A DNA stretch of 64,000 nucleotides from positions 5,828,001 through 5,892,000 of the forward strand of contig NZ_JAUSRB010000002.1 of the NCBI RefSeq assembly GCF_030811595.1, given 5' to 3'. The DNA comes from Streptosporangium brasiliense (lineage in GTDB: Bacteria > Actinomycetota > Actinomycetes > Streptosporangiales > Streptosporangiaceae). Shown one piece after another: positions 55,325 through 63,843 of the stretch. Position 1 is the stretch's first letter. Each line of letters begins with the position of its first letter. A program made the translations under genes and the position numbers. The notes under the pieces were generated by a model. It made no database searches and was not told where the DNA came from. It saw nothing but the letters and a program-made list of their open reading frames with translations.

Positions 55325-56074
55325 ATGAGGAGAGCACTCGAAGGCAAGGTGGCACTGGTAAGCGGTGGTTCGCGCGGTATCGGTGCCGCGACCGCACGCG
55401 CGCTCGCCGAGCAGGGCGCGGACGTCGCGATCAGCTTCGTGGCCTCGGCCGAGAAGGCGGAGGCCGTTGTGGAGGACCTCGTCGGCATGGGCGTGCGCGC
55501 CAGGGCCTACAAGGCCGACCAGGGAAGTCCGGAGGAGGTCAAGGATCTGGTCGACGCGGTGGTGGAGCACTTCGGGCGGCTCGACATCCTGGTCAACAAC
55601 GCGGCGGTCTGGGTTGTGGGGGCGATCGACGCGCCAGGCGCGGATATCGAGGCGTTCTCCCGCCAGCATGCCGTGAACTTCGGTGGGGTGGTGGCGGCGA
55701 TCCGGGCGGCTGCCGGGGTGATGGAAGAGGGCGGCCGCATCATCTCGGTCGGCTCGGGGACAGGCACGCGGGTGGGCTGGCCGGGGCTGGCCGACTACGT
55801 CGCCACCAAGACCGGTGTCATCGGCTATTCCAAGGGGGCGGCACGGGACCTCGCACCGCGCGGCATCACGGTCAACGTCGTCCAGGCCGGCTGCGTCGAC
55901 ACCGACATGAACCCGGCCGACAGCGAGCTGGCGCCCACGTTCCTCGCCTCGGTGCCTCTTGGCCGTTATGCGCAGCCTGAGGAGATCGCCGCGGCGATCG
56001 TCTTCCTCGCCGGTCCCGGTGGCTCCTACATCACCGGCACCGTCCTGAACGTGGACGGAGGCTACAACGCCTGA
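55325..56074 (+). CDS. SDR-family oxidoreductase (3-oxoacyl-ACP reductase-like)
   Basis: A 249-residue short-chain dehydrogenase. The NADP-binding motif is SGGSRGIGAA, the NNA signature is ILVNNAAVWVVG, and the catalytic Ser (SVGSGTGTR) and YVATKTG (Tyr-x3-Lys) are present. The end PEEIAAAIVFLAGPGGSY, then ITGTVLNVDGGYNA is typical. The ATG at 55325 is preceded by GAGAGGCG. It is divergent from the PKS gene and may reduce the polyketide or an intermediate, by position. Its substrate is otherwise unknown. Confidence 0.9.
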   Translation: MRRALEGKVALVSGGSRGIGAATARALAEQGADVAISFVASAEKAEAVVEDLVGMGVRARAYKADQGSPEEVKDLVDAVVEHFGRLDILVNNAAVWVVGAIDAPGADIEAFSRQHAVNFGGVVAAIRAAAGVMEEGGRIISVGSGTGTRVGWPGLADYVATKTGVIGYSKGAARDLAPRGITVNVVQAGCVDTDMNPADSELAPTFLASVPLGRYAQPEEIAAAIVFLAGPGGSYITGTVLNVDGGYNA

Positions 56075-56341
56075 CGGCGGCCGACGCCGACGCCCTGCGC
56101 CAGTGTCCATCGGAGGACCCCGAAATCCCCCGTAAGGCGGACGGCTCGGGCGACGGCCGCCGCCGAGCAGGCAGATCGACGGCTCGCCCACAAGGAGGCG
56201 GCCTCATGGCGGGGCCGGGCCGTCATCGCGCACGGTGCCTCCGCAGGTGACCCGGAGACTCATGTCGAGTTGCTACCGCGTCAGGTCCGCGCCCTGCTGC
56301 AGGCGGGGGACCCCATCGGGGCGCGGCTGCGTCATTTCGTA

Positions 56342-56524
56342 CATGGCTCGGGCCCCTGCTCGTGCTCATCCGCCGGAGGCCATGGGGACGCCGCCGTGAA
56401 CGAAGCTCTCGCCACCTGCCTCGCCGACAGGTGCACCGTCCTCACCTACGACCGCCGTGGCCTGTCGGGAAGCACCACTGACGATCCCGGACTGACCTTG
56501 GCCACCGCTATCTCGGCGTCGTGA
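56342..56524 (+). pseudogene. Alpha/beta-hydrolase N-terminal relic
   Basis: The stretch ALATCLADRCTVLTYDRRGL, then SGSTTDDPG matches the start of alpha/beta-hydrolases (strand-loop before the nucleophile). The preceding PLLVLI strand and GGHGD lie in different frames around 56355, so small indels have occurred, and the frame ends soon after. The nucleophile and catalytic His regions are missing. The rest of the gap (56075-56667) has no gene that can be supported. Confidence 0.45.
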
Positions 56525-56667
56525 AGAACGACGCCCGGTTACCGGCAGGGGCACGGTCTTTCGCCAGGACTCTGGGTCCAGGTCGAGGGGGTGCTCACCT
56601 GCCGGCGGCTACAGGTCCCGAGTCTGCCGAACGGCGACGCGGTAGCTCTCATCAGATCGAGGTCGGG

Positions 56668-58098
56668 TCAAGCCGAAAGCCGGTAGACCTGAGTTTCGAG
56701 ATTCAGGCTGAGTCGGCACTCCGTGGCGAAATAACTGTCCTGCGCTTCTCGGAAGATTTCCTCGCACCCGCGCTGCGCGCGCACGAAGGACAACAGGCTC
56801 CATGCGTCCGCTTTTCCGAGTCGAATCTCGTCCTTTCCGAAGACCGGTTCAGCGCCTCCCGTGTTGTGGAGCGTTGTCGAAAAATGCCGGACAGGCTCGA
56901 AGCCGAACTCGCGGGCGCGCCTTGGAAGGTCATTCAAGAGCAGCCGGTCGCCGACATAGTTGCGATCGTATATCTGCATCATTCGTTGGATTGCCTCCGG
57001 ACCGGTGAAGCTGGCGTCGTTGATGTCGACGACGTACAGAAGCCCGGCAGGCCGCAGAATTCGGCGTATTTCGAGAAGGGCGAGGTCCGGACTGCGAAGA
57101 TGGACGAACAGGAAGTTCGCCGTGACCACGTCTCGCGACGACTCCGGCTCGCCCGTGGTGTACGCGCTGCCTTCGCGGAAGTCGTACTCCGGAAATGCCG
57201 CGCGGGCTCTCGCGAGCAGCCCAGGGGCAGGTTCGACGCCGCGCACCTGGTAGCCCGCGAAGGATTTCTCCTTGGCGATCGTCGCCAGATATTCGCCCGG
57301 TCCGGTGCCGATGTCCAGTAGAGACGCGGGCGCAGGTGGGAATGGCGTCAGGGCCAGGCGCGGTCGCTGCTCCGCGAGTATCACCTGCCCCTGGGCTGTG
57401 AGGCGTGGCGCCTCCGTACCGAGGCGCAGTTGCTCCAGATAATGGTTCTCCGACCCGAGGCGGTCCACAGCGAGGAGGTTTTCACGCTTGCTCTCGGCGA
57501 GAAATCGGACAAGCGAGGGCACTCGAATGCCGTCGTCATCAGCCGAGTACTTCCTGGCGAGATCTCGATGGTTCAGATAGAACTCCTCCAGTTCCTCCTT
57601 CCCTTCTACTTTCATCACCACGACCGCGTCCTCACCCGAGCCGACCTGGGTGTGATAGGTAAAATTCCTTCTCGCGTATCGGTCGACAAGGTGCAGAAGC
57701 GTGTCGACATGGACGTAGAGAAAGAAACGGGACGGCCGTAACGACTCACTGATCTGACATGCCATGGAGGTCCCCATCTCTATACTGATGAGGTGGCCTC
57801 GATATTCTGGAAGTTCCACTCGCATGCCTATCCCGACTGTCGGTCCGTCCGTGTCCGACAGCTCCAGAGCGGCTAACTCGGGGGCCCCTGGTTCGTAGAC
57901 GTACGCGGAGATTGCCGCAACAATCTCTCCGTCGGACATGGCGCAAAGGTGAAGGCCGTCCGCATCCCTGTCGCGATGTATTCTTTTCTCTGGCCAATTC
58001 ATTTCGTCCACGAACACTCGCCTGCGAAGGTCGAGAATCGCTTCCCCGGCGTCGCTCCAGTTCAGCCAGCGTACTTCCAAGCCTCTTCTTCTGTTCAT
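56668..58098 (-). CDS. GNAT acyltransferase-like / SAM methyltransferase fusion protein
   Basis: A 476-residue two-domain protein. Residues about 1-210 resemble a GNAT or autoinducer-synthase-type N-acyltransferase (ILDLRRRVFVDEMNWPEKR, then DGLHLCAMSDGEIVAAISAY and an RVELPEYRGHLISIEMG stretch). A linker follows, then a class I methyltransferase with motif I LLDIGTGPGEYLA near 262 and VVTANFLFVHLRSPDLALLE, LRPAGLLYVVDIND. The ATG at 58098 follows AGGAGG by eight bases. GC is lower than in its neighbours. It is co-oriented with the PKS and SHMT-like genes. The substrates are unknown; N-acylation plus methylation of one scaffold is inference. Confidence 0.75.
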   Translation of the reverse strand: MNRRRGLEVRWLNWSDAGEAILDLRRRVFVDEMNWPEKRIHRDRDADGLHLCAMSDGEIVAAISAYVYEPGAPELAALELSDTDGPTVGIGMRVELPEYRGHLISIEMGTSMACQISESLRPSRFFLYVHVDTLLHLVDRYARRNFTYHTQVGSGEDAVVVMKVEGKEELEEFYLNHRDLARKYSADDDGIRVPSLVRFLAESKRENLLAVDRLGSENHYLEQLRLGTEAPRLTAQGQVILAEQRPRLALTPFPPAPASLLDIGTGPGEYLATIAKEKSFAGYQVRGVEPAPGLLARARAAFPEYDFREGSAYTTGEPESSRDVVTANFLFVHLRSPDLALLEIRRILRPAGLLYVVDINDASFTGPEAIQRMMQIYDRNYVGDRLLLNDLPRRAREFGFEPVRHFSTTLHNTGGAEPVFGKDEIRLGKADAWSLLSFVRAQRGCEEIFREAQDSYFATECRLSLNLETQVYRLSA

Positions 58099-58440
58099 TT
58101 CTGAAGACCTCCTGGTCGAGATGATCGAATAATTATGGTAGGAGTCGGGCCAGCAATTCTCCGGCAATTGGATGCCATTGGTCCGACCCGCACCTCCTGC
58201 ATCGCCGTACGGAAGTTCGGTTCCGGGTAATTGGCCGAGCGGTGCAGAGATCGGCGATTCCGGCGTCGAGAACCTCGTGATCAACCGGATTGTTCAGGTT
58301 GGCGTGTCGGCGGCCGCCCACCGCCGACCGGCCCTACTCGTGGAAATGCACCCCGAACCGCACAATGCCGGGGCCGCGACGGGGGCGTGGTTCGAGACAC
58401 GGAAGACACAGGCACTCCCGCGAACCGCTGAGCCGGCCGA
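58099..58440. other. 342-base gap between SHMT-like and fusion genes
   Basis: Open frames here are short and lack motifs. The region is moderately AT-rich near the fusion gene start (TCGAATAATTATGGTAGG region at 58127-58143), which may be its promoter. No repeat or hairpin was seen. Confidence 0.35.
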
Positions 58441-59808
58441 TCATCTCGCGCTGGTTCCCATGGACGTCGGCAGGTCGGCGTCGTAAGGGAGCGGGAAGCG
58501 GCGACACAGGTCTCGTACGGAGGCGGTCACCTGTTCGCGCACCGGGTCCGGCAAGGTCACGCCACCGTCGGGCAGGAGGCGGGTGTGGGTGAGCACCGTG
58601 TCGATCAATTCGGCGCAGCGCTCCATCTGAGAGGGGCCCATCCCGCGTAACGAGACGGTGTTGCTGCCCAGGCGGACCCCGCTTGTCGTCGTGGCCCCGC
58701 GGGTGTCACCGGGGACCTTGTTCTTGTTGACCAGAACGTCACAGAACTCCAGGGCCCGCTCGGCGGCGGCGCCGGTGAGGCCATCCGGCACACGGAACAG
58801 AACGATGTGGTTGTCGGTGCCGCCGCCCACCATCTCATAGTCGCGTCTGATCAGCGCCTGGGCGAGCGCGTCGGCGTTGACGCGGATGCGCTGGGCAAGT
58901 TCGCGGAAGGCCGGATCCAGCAGCCGGCCCAGGGCACGGGCCTTTGCGGCGATGGTGTGCACCTCGGGAGAGCCCTGCATCAGCGGGAACACCGCGCTCT
59001 GGATGCGCTGGGACAGGGTTTGTGTGCCGTCGTCGCTGAGCATGTCCGCGTCTCGGCCCATCATGATCAGCCCGCCTCGCGGGCCGTACAGTTGTTTGAA
59101 CGTACACGTCGTAGTGAAGTGTGCGGCGTCGATGGGGCTCGGGTGCAGGCCCGCGGCCACCAGTCCGGCAATGTGGGTGACATCCGCCAGAACGTAGGCG
59201 TCCACCTCCTCAGCGATGGCCCGGATACGGTTGAAGTCGATCAATCGGGTGTAGGAAGTGGTGCCACAGACGATCAGCCGGGGCTGGTGCGCGTGGGCGA
59301 GTTCGCCGAGCTGCCAGTAGTCGATCATCCCCTGGTCGTCGAGCCCATACGTGTGCACCTTGAAGAGCTTGCCGCTCAGGTTGACCGCTGCACCGTGGGT
59401 GAGGTGGCCGCCCTGGTCCAAGGCCATGCCGAGGATGGTCTCGCCCGGCTGGAGCAGCGACTGCATCACGCTGTGGTTGGCGAAGCTGGCGCAATGCGGC
59501 TGGACGTTGACGTATTGAGCACCGAAGACCTGTTTGGCCCGCTCGATCGCCAGGTCTTCAACCTGATCGACGTAGCGACACCCCGCGTGGTAGCGCTTGC
59601 CCGGGTACCCCTCGGCGGTGGCGTTGACGATGCTCGCGCCTGTGACGGCCAGTACAGAGGAGTCGGTGCCGCCGCTGGACGCCACCAGGGACAGCGACTC
59701 CGACTGGCGCCGGTGTTCGCTTTCGAGCAGGTCGAACAGCAGGGGGTCGTCACGGCGTAGCTTGTCGACACCCTGGCTCAGACAGCGGCCGACGGCGCTC
59801 TTGTTCAT
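58441..59808 (-). CDS. SHMT-fold PLP enzyme, divergent (possible threonine transaldolase-like)
   Basis: A 455-residue PLP-dependent fold-type I enzyme clearly related to serine hydroxymethyltransferase: NATAEGYPGKRYHAGCRYVD, VNVQPHCASFANHSVM, ADVTHIAGLVAAGLHP, TFKQLYGPRGGL and SGVRLGSNTVSLRGMG. The PLP lysine is Lys238 but sits in TFKQ instead of the usual THKT. The catalytic glutamate of LIASEN is missing: the site reads LVASSGG. That argues against normal folate-dependent SHMT. L-threonine transaldolases (ObiH, fluorothreonine and LipK types) are SHMT-derived, so a biosynthetic aldol-type role is possible. The ATG at 59808 follows GGGAGG. Confidence 0.85.
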   Translation of the reverse strand: MNKSAVGRCLSQGVDKLRRDDPLLFDLLESEHRRQSESLSLVASSGGTDSSVLAVTGASIVNATAEGYPGKRYHAGCRYVDQVEDLAIERAKQVFGAQYVNVQPHCASFANHSVMQSLLQPGETILGMALDQGGHLTHGAAVNLSGKLFKVHTYGLDDQGMIDYWQLGELAHAHQPRLIVCGTTSYTRLIDFNRIRAIAEEVDAYVLADVTHIAGLVAAGLHPSPIDAAHFTTTCTFKQLYGPRGGLIMMGRDADMLSDDGTQTLSQRIQSAVFPLMQGSPEVHTIAAKARALGRLLDPAFRELAQRIRVNADALAQALIRRDYEMVGGGTDNHIVLFRVPDGLTGAAAERALEFCDVLVNKNKVPGDTRGATTTSGVRLGSNTVSLRGMGPSQMERCAELIDTVLTHTRLLPDGGVTLPDPVREQVTASVRDLCRRFPLPYDADLPTSMGTSAR

Positions 59809-60172
59809 ACGTGCCTCCCTGTGTTTCCGGCTCACCAGGCGCCGTCGTGGAGCAGGTGCGGTTCGACTGTCGGGGTTATGAATCTGTGCGCGTTGAGTGT
59901 CCGGACGCCGAGGCGGCTATCCGCGTTGCAGTCTTTTGGACCGCCCCGCAGGATCCCCGGCAAACTGGCTTGGTGTCCGGTGACGACACGGTCCGCCGGC
60001 TGTCAGCAGTCGAACGACCGGCGCCGTGCCGGCCCAGACCGCCAGGGGCAAAGGTAGACGGTCGACTTGCGGCCGACTTGTGATCAGAGACACCACCGGC
60101 TCAAGCGGCACGCCCACGGCGCCGGGCAGGTTGAGGTTCCCCCTTCGGCGTGGACACCCCTGACAATGGGGC
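59809..60172. other. Gap upstream of the SHMT-like gene
   Basis: Open frames are short, lack ribosome sites and resemble no family. It presumably contains the promoter of the SHMT-like gene. The other side borders an IS relic. Confidence 0.35.
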
Positions 60173-60343
60173 TTGCCGTCGAAGTGCGGCGACGAGTTCA
60201 AGAAGGACGCGGTGCGGCTGGCCCGCGAGTCGGGCGCTGTGCGGATGTGGCGCGGAGCCGGTATGAACCGCGAGAGACCTTGCCGGTGTGGGTGCGCGAG
60301 GCCGAGCAGGCCGATGCGTCTGCTGACGGTCCGTACCGAGCTG
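60173..60343 (+). mobile_element. IS3-family OrfA relic (second copy type)
   Basis: MPSKCGDEFKKDAVRLARES is the typical start of another IS3 OrfA. After about 60235 the similarity goes on in a different frame (ETLPVWVREAEQADASADGP), so a frameshift has occurred. No OrfB or terminal repeats were seen. Sequence from 60344 to 60561 shows no gene. Confidence 0.6.
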
Positions 60344-60561
60344 GACGGGCAGGTCCGCTCGGTAGCGGCGGAGCTGGATGCGGATCGGCCGAGCCGGCCG
60401 GCGGGGCTGCGTGGACCGGCTGCCGGGCAAGGTCTGTATCGGCTACGACCGCGCCTACGCCGGCCTGCTCCGCGGAGCGTGCTTCGCCGCGGGCCGCCCA
60501 CCTCGCGGCCGGTAGCCTTCTGAGTGAAGGATGGCCACGGAAGAGGTGGAGGGGCTGACGG

Positions 60562-60921
60562 GTGCGGCTCGGCAACCTGGAACGTTCGATCATGGAAGCG
60601 TTGTGGAACCACCCCGAGGGCATGCTCGCCCAGGACCTGGCCAACGCCCTGCCTTCGACGCCCGCGGTCACGACCGTGCTGACCGTGCTGGTGCGGCTGT
60701 CACGCAAGGGGCTGGTCATGCGCGAGCGCGTCGGCCGGGCCCACCTGTACCGCGCGGCCGGCGGCAAGGACGTCTTCGTCGCCGAGGCCATGCGTGAGGT
60801 GCTCGATGGCGCCGGCGACGTGGAGGCCGCGGTCAGCCGTTTCGTCGGCAGCGTGTCGCCGCAGGTGGCCGCCGCGCTGCGCGAGGCGCTCAACAGCCGG
60901 GATCTGGGCGAGGCGCCGTGA
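60562..60921 (+). CDS. BlaI/MecI/CopY-family repressor
   Basis: A 119-residue winged-helix repressor: LGNLERSIMEALWNHPEGML, then VTTVLTVLVRLSRKGLVMRE with the wing VGRAHLYRAAGGKD, followed by a dimerisation helix (AVSRFVGSVSPQVAAALREAL). GTG at 60562 follows GGAGGGG. Its stop overlaps the M56 peptidase gene by four bases, the usual pairing in which the membrane peptidase inactivates the repressor on a signal. The operator could not be identified with confidence. Confidence 0.92.
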   Translation: MRLGNLERSIMEALWNHPEGMLAQDLANALPSTPAVTTVLTVLVRLSRKGLVMRERVGRAHLYRAAGGKDVFVAEAMREVLDGAGDVEAAVSRFVGSVSPQVAAALREALNSRDLGEAP

Positions 60922-61865
60922 CCGTCTGGCTGATCGCCGCGGCTGTGGCGCTGGTCCCGCTGCTGCTGGGCGGCCGGGCGGCCGAGCGGCTGGCCGGGGC
61001 CGGATGGACGCATCGCTGTCCTCGCGCCGCCTTGGTCATGTGGCAGGCGATCGGGCTGGCCGGTGGGCTGGGCGCGATCGGCATCGGCCTGGTGGCCGCG
61101 GTGGCACCGCTCGCCGCGGTGTTCCCGCACGGCGCGCACACTCTGTTCCGGCAGCTCGTCGAGGGCCGGGGCCTGGACGGTCTGGGGCCGGCGCACGTCG
61201 CCGCGCTCGTGTGGAGCGTCGGCCTGATCGGCTGGCTGGCGCTGCACACGGTGCGGGCCGCGCTGGGCACGGTCCGGGCCCAGCGCCGGCAGCGGCTGCT
61301 GGTGGACGTCGTGGCCGACCCGTGCGTGCTGCGTGATGCCTACGTGCTGCCCGGTGAGCGGCCGGTGGCCTACTGCATTCCCGGTCGCCGGGCCCGCATC
61401 GTGCTCAGCGCGGGGGCGGTGGAACTCTTGGGCGCCGAGGAGCTTGAGGCGGTGCTCGGTCACGAACGGGCGCACGCCGCGGGCCGTCACGACCTGCTGC
61501 TGCTCCCGTTCCTGGCGCTCGCGCAGGCGTTTCCCTGGCTTCCCGCCGCGGGCACGGCCCGTCAGGTCGTCCCCGTGCTGCTGGAGATGCTGGCCGATGA
61601 CCGGGCCCGCCGGGCGCACGGCGAACTGCCGCTGGCCCGCGCGCTGGTACGGATGGCCGCCACCGCGACCGGCCCCGCCCCGGCGGGCGGTCTGGCCCTG
61701 GCCGACACCGCGGTCGTCCATCGTCTGGAGCGGTTGATCAGCGGTCCGCAGCGGCAACCACGCTGGGTGCCTGCCGCGGCCTACTGCGCCGCGGGCCTGC
61801 TGCTGAGTGGGCCGGCGGCCGTACTGGTCGCGCCCGTGCTGTGCATCACCATCTGGCGGATCTGA
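60918..61865 (+). CDS. M56-family membrane metallopeptidase (BlaR1-like)
   Basis: A 315-residue integral membrane zinc peptidase. Hydrophobic segments lie at both ends and in the middle; the catalytic site is VLGHERAHAAGRHD with His182 of HERAH, followed by the membrane helix LLLLPFLALAQAFPWL. It lacks the extracellular penicillin-binding domain of BlaR1, like many actinobacterial copies. The partner repressor overlaps it. It likely cleaves that repressor on cell-wall or other stress, by family knowledge. Confidence 0.9.
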   Translation: MTVWLIAAAVALVPLLLGGRAAERLAGAGWTHRCPRAALVMWQAIGLAGGLGAIGIGLVAAVAPLAAVFPHGAHTLFRQLVEGRGLDGLGPAHVAALVWSVGLIGWLALHTVRAALGTVRAQRRQRLLVDVVADPCVLRDAYVLPGERPVAYCIPGRRARIVLSAGAVELLGAEELEAVLGHERAHAAGRHDLLLLPFLALAQAFPWLPAAGTARQVVPVLLEMLADDRARRAHGELPLARALVRMAATATGPAPAGGLALADTAVVHRLERLISGPQRQPRWVPAAAYCAAGLLLSGPAAVLVAPVLCITIWRI

Positions 61866-62303
61866 GACATCGGGCCGCCGCGCGCTGTGGGCGGCCCGTC
61901 AGGAGCCCGTCGGCGACAGGCGGCCCAGGTCGTACCGGTGCGGCGGCGGTGGATCAGCGCCCGCACCCCGAAGGCGCACGCCCCCGGAAACCGGGTAGCT
62001 GATCGAAGAGACCCACGTCGTGAGCACGGTCGGCCTTCCGTACGCGGTGATGGGCGCTGTCGCGTGCAGGACAGCGGACGGCGACAGGTCCGCGGTGCCG
62101 CGCGCTCCGCCGGCGGGCGGGCGGTGGAGATTTACGCTAACTTCTACACGCGATAGAAGTTCGATGGCCGCGGCCTCCCCGCAACGTCCCGTCCCGGCGT
62201 CGTGTCGCGTTTCGGGCGGGACGGTCTGGGAGCGCGGGCGTCCTCAGGCAGTGGCGGCCGAAGACGCCGGCCGGCCCGGCCGGCACCGGTGAAGGGAATT
62301 CAT
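61866..62303. other. 438-base gap before the secreted coiled-coil gene
   Basis: It contains the inverted repeat listed at 62139 and no open frame with family features. The first 270 bases are very GC-rich with no clear structure. Confidence 0.4.
62139..62161. promoter_or_regulatory. Inverted repeat AACTTCTA-N7-TAGAAGTT
   Basis: A perfect eight-base dyad in an AT-richer pocket, 140 bases ahead of the secreted protein gene. Its size suits a dimeric repressor such as the BlaI-type protein encoded upstream, but this link is a guess. Confidence 0.45.
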
Positions 62304-63299
62304 GTGGTACGGCGGTCACCCGGATCGCGATGGGCTCACCTCGCGCGCACCAGCGCCGTCGCGCTGGTCGTGATCGGCCTGTGCGGAGGTGTCGTGGGAT
62401 CCGGGAACGCCGCGCCCCGGCCCGACGCCGAGCAGTTGCGCCGCCAGCCGGCCGGCCTGCAGAAGGAGTACGACGCCTTCATCGCCGGCTACAACGCCAA
62501 TCGCATCGCGCTGGGCGACGCCCGAAACGCCGAGAAGCTCGCCGCGACGCGCCTGGGCCAGGCGCAGCGCGACTACGAGGCGGCGCGGACACGTGTCGCC
62601 GAGATGGTGCGGCTGAGATACCAGGCAACCCCGTTCGGCACCGGAACGCCCCTGCTCGCGGCGGGCGATCCGCACGCCTCCATCCACGCCGCGGCGCTCC
62701 TGCAGCAGAAGGCCGATGGGCAGACCGAGAATCTCAGGCGATTCGAGGAGGTGCGCGATACCCGCCGCCTGGCCCGCGAGTCGGCGGCCCGCCGGGCGCG
62801 CGAGCTTCGCGAGAAGGCCGAGGAGGTCGGCCGGGAGAAGCGGACCGCCGAAAGGCTCATCGCGAAGATCGAAGACGCGCTCGAACAGATCGTTCCGACT
62901 CCTGGCCTGCGCAGACCGGATGGCACCTGGGTGCCCGAGATCCCGGGAGGGCCGGACAACATCACCCCCCGGCTGCGCCTGCTGCGCACCCAGGCCGAGA
63001 GCCGGTTCGACATCCCCAGCGGCATCGGCTGCTACCGCACGCGCCAGGACGGCGGCGAGCATCCTCAGGGCCGGGCCTGCGACTTCATGATCACCCGCGG
63101 CGGGACATGGCCGTCGCCCGCGCAGGTCGCGTTAGGCGATCGGCTGGCGGCGTGGGCGATCGGGAACGCCCGGCGGCTGGGGGTCAAGTATGTGATCTAC
63201 CGGCAGCGGATCTGGCAGGGCGGCGGCTGGCGGGCCATGTCCGACCGCGGCAGCATCACCGAGAACCACCAGGATCATGTTCATATCTCGATGTTCTAG
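62304..63299 (+). CDS. Exported coiled-coil protein with ARB_07466-type C-terminal domain
   Basis: A 331-residue exported protein. GTG at 62304 with GAAGGGAA upstream opens a signal peptide (LARTSAVALVVIGLCGGVVG). Residues about 35-220 form a long coiled coil (for example RLARESAARRARELREKAEE). The last 100 residues (SRFDIPSGIGCYRTRQDGG to HQDHVHISMF) match the ARB_07466-like domain, a peptidase-like fold common at the ends of actinobacterial wall proteins. Similar coiled-coil proteins regulate or act as wall hydrolases. Following the BlaI/M56 pair suggests a wall-stress link, which is inference. Confidence 0.8.
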   Translation: MVRRSPGSRWAHLARTSAVALVVIGLCGGVVGSGNAAPRPDAEQLRRQPAGLQKEYDAFIAGYNANRIALGDARNAEKLAATRLGQAQRDYEAARTRVAEMVRLRYQATPFGTGTPLLAAGDPHASIHAAALLQQKADGQTENLRRFEEVRDTRRLARESAARRARELREKAEEVGREKRTAERLIAKIEDALEQIVPTPGLRRPDGTWVPEIPGGPDNITPRLRLLRTQAESRFDIPSGIGCYRTRQDGGEHPQGRACDFMITRGGTWPSPAQVALGDRLAAWAIGNARRLGVKYVIYRQRIWQGGGWRAMSDRGSITENHQDHVHISMF

Positions 63300-63427
63300 G
63301 CCATGCCGTCCCACCGGCCGGGTGGGCAGGCGGGATCGGCCGGCCCGCGACGGTCGTCATGCGCCGGCCCCGTCGTACGGCGTCGCCGGCGCGAGAGCCT
63401 CATGCCACAGGCGATGCCGACATGGGC

Positions 63428-63760
63428 CTACTCGGCGGGATCCACCTCGTGCGCGTCGTGATGGTCGGGATCGACGGCGAGCGCGACGTGGACCAGATCC
63501 TCGATGGCATGGGCGAGGCGCTGGTCGGACAGCTCGTAGCGGGTCTGGCGCCCCTCGGGCACCGCGACGACCAGGCCGCAGCCTCGCAGGCACGCCAGGT
63601 GGTTGGAGACGTTCTGGCGCGTCAGCCCGAGATCGGCGGCCAGGCGCGCCGGGTAGGCGGGTCCTTGGAGGAGGGCGATGAGGATCCGGCAGCGGTTGGA
63701 GTCGGCCAGCGCTCGCCCGATCCGGGCCATCGCGTCCAGGCGCGTCGTGGCGGTGAACAT
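63428..63760 (-). CDS. ArsR-family metal-sensing repressor (CmtR-like)
   Basis: A 110-residue winged-helix repressor resembling mycobacterial CmtR: RIGRALADSNRCRILIALLQ, then LGLTRQNVSNHLACLRGCGL. With the ATG at 63760 the cysteines fall at 57 and 61, the numbers of two of the three Cd/Pb ligands in CmtR. The third, Cys102, is absent; a DHHDAH stretch is there instead, so the metal may differ. Released from its operator by metal, it would switch on the divergent efflux gene. GTG at 63769 is an alternative start. Confidence 0.9.
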   Translation of the reverse strand: MFTATTRLDAMARIGRALADSNRCRILIALLQGPAYPARLAADLGLTRQNVSNHLACLRGCGLVVAVPEGRQTRYELSDQRLAHAIEDLVHVALAVDPDHHDAHEVDPAE

Positions 63761-63782
63761 GATAACCACAGTACACCATTTG

Positions 63783-63826
63783 CTGTATATACAGTGATTG
63801 CTGTATATACAGTAAATACTGTACTG
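63783..63826. promoter_or_regulatory. Twin palindromic metal operator
   Basis: CTGTATATACAG occurs at 63783-63794 and 63801-63812, exactly 18 bases apart, with a further half-site (TACTGTACTG) at 63817-63826. It lies between the ArsR and efflux genes, overlapping both promoters, and is surely the binding site for the repressor. Confidence 0.8.
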
Positions 63827-63843
63827 AGTGGAGAGGGCGCATC

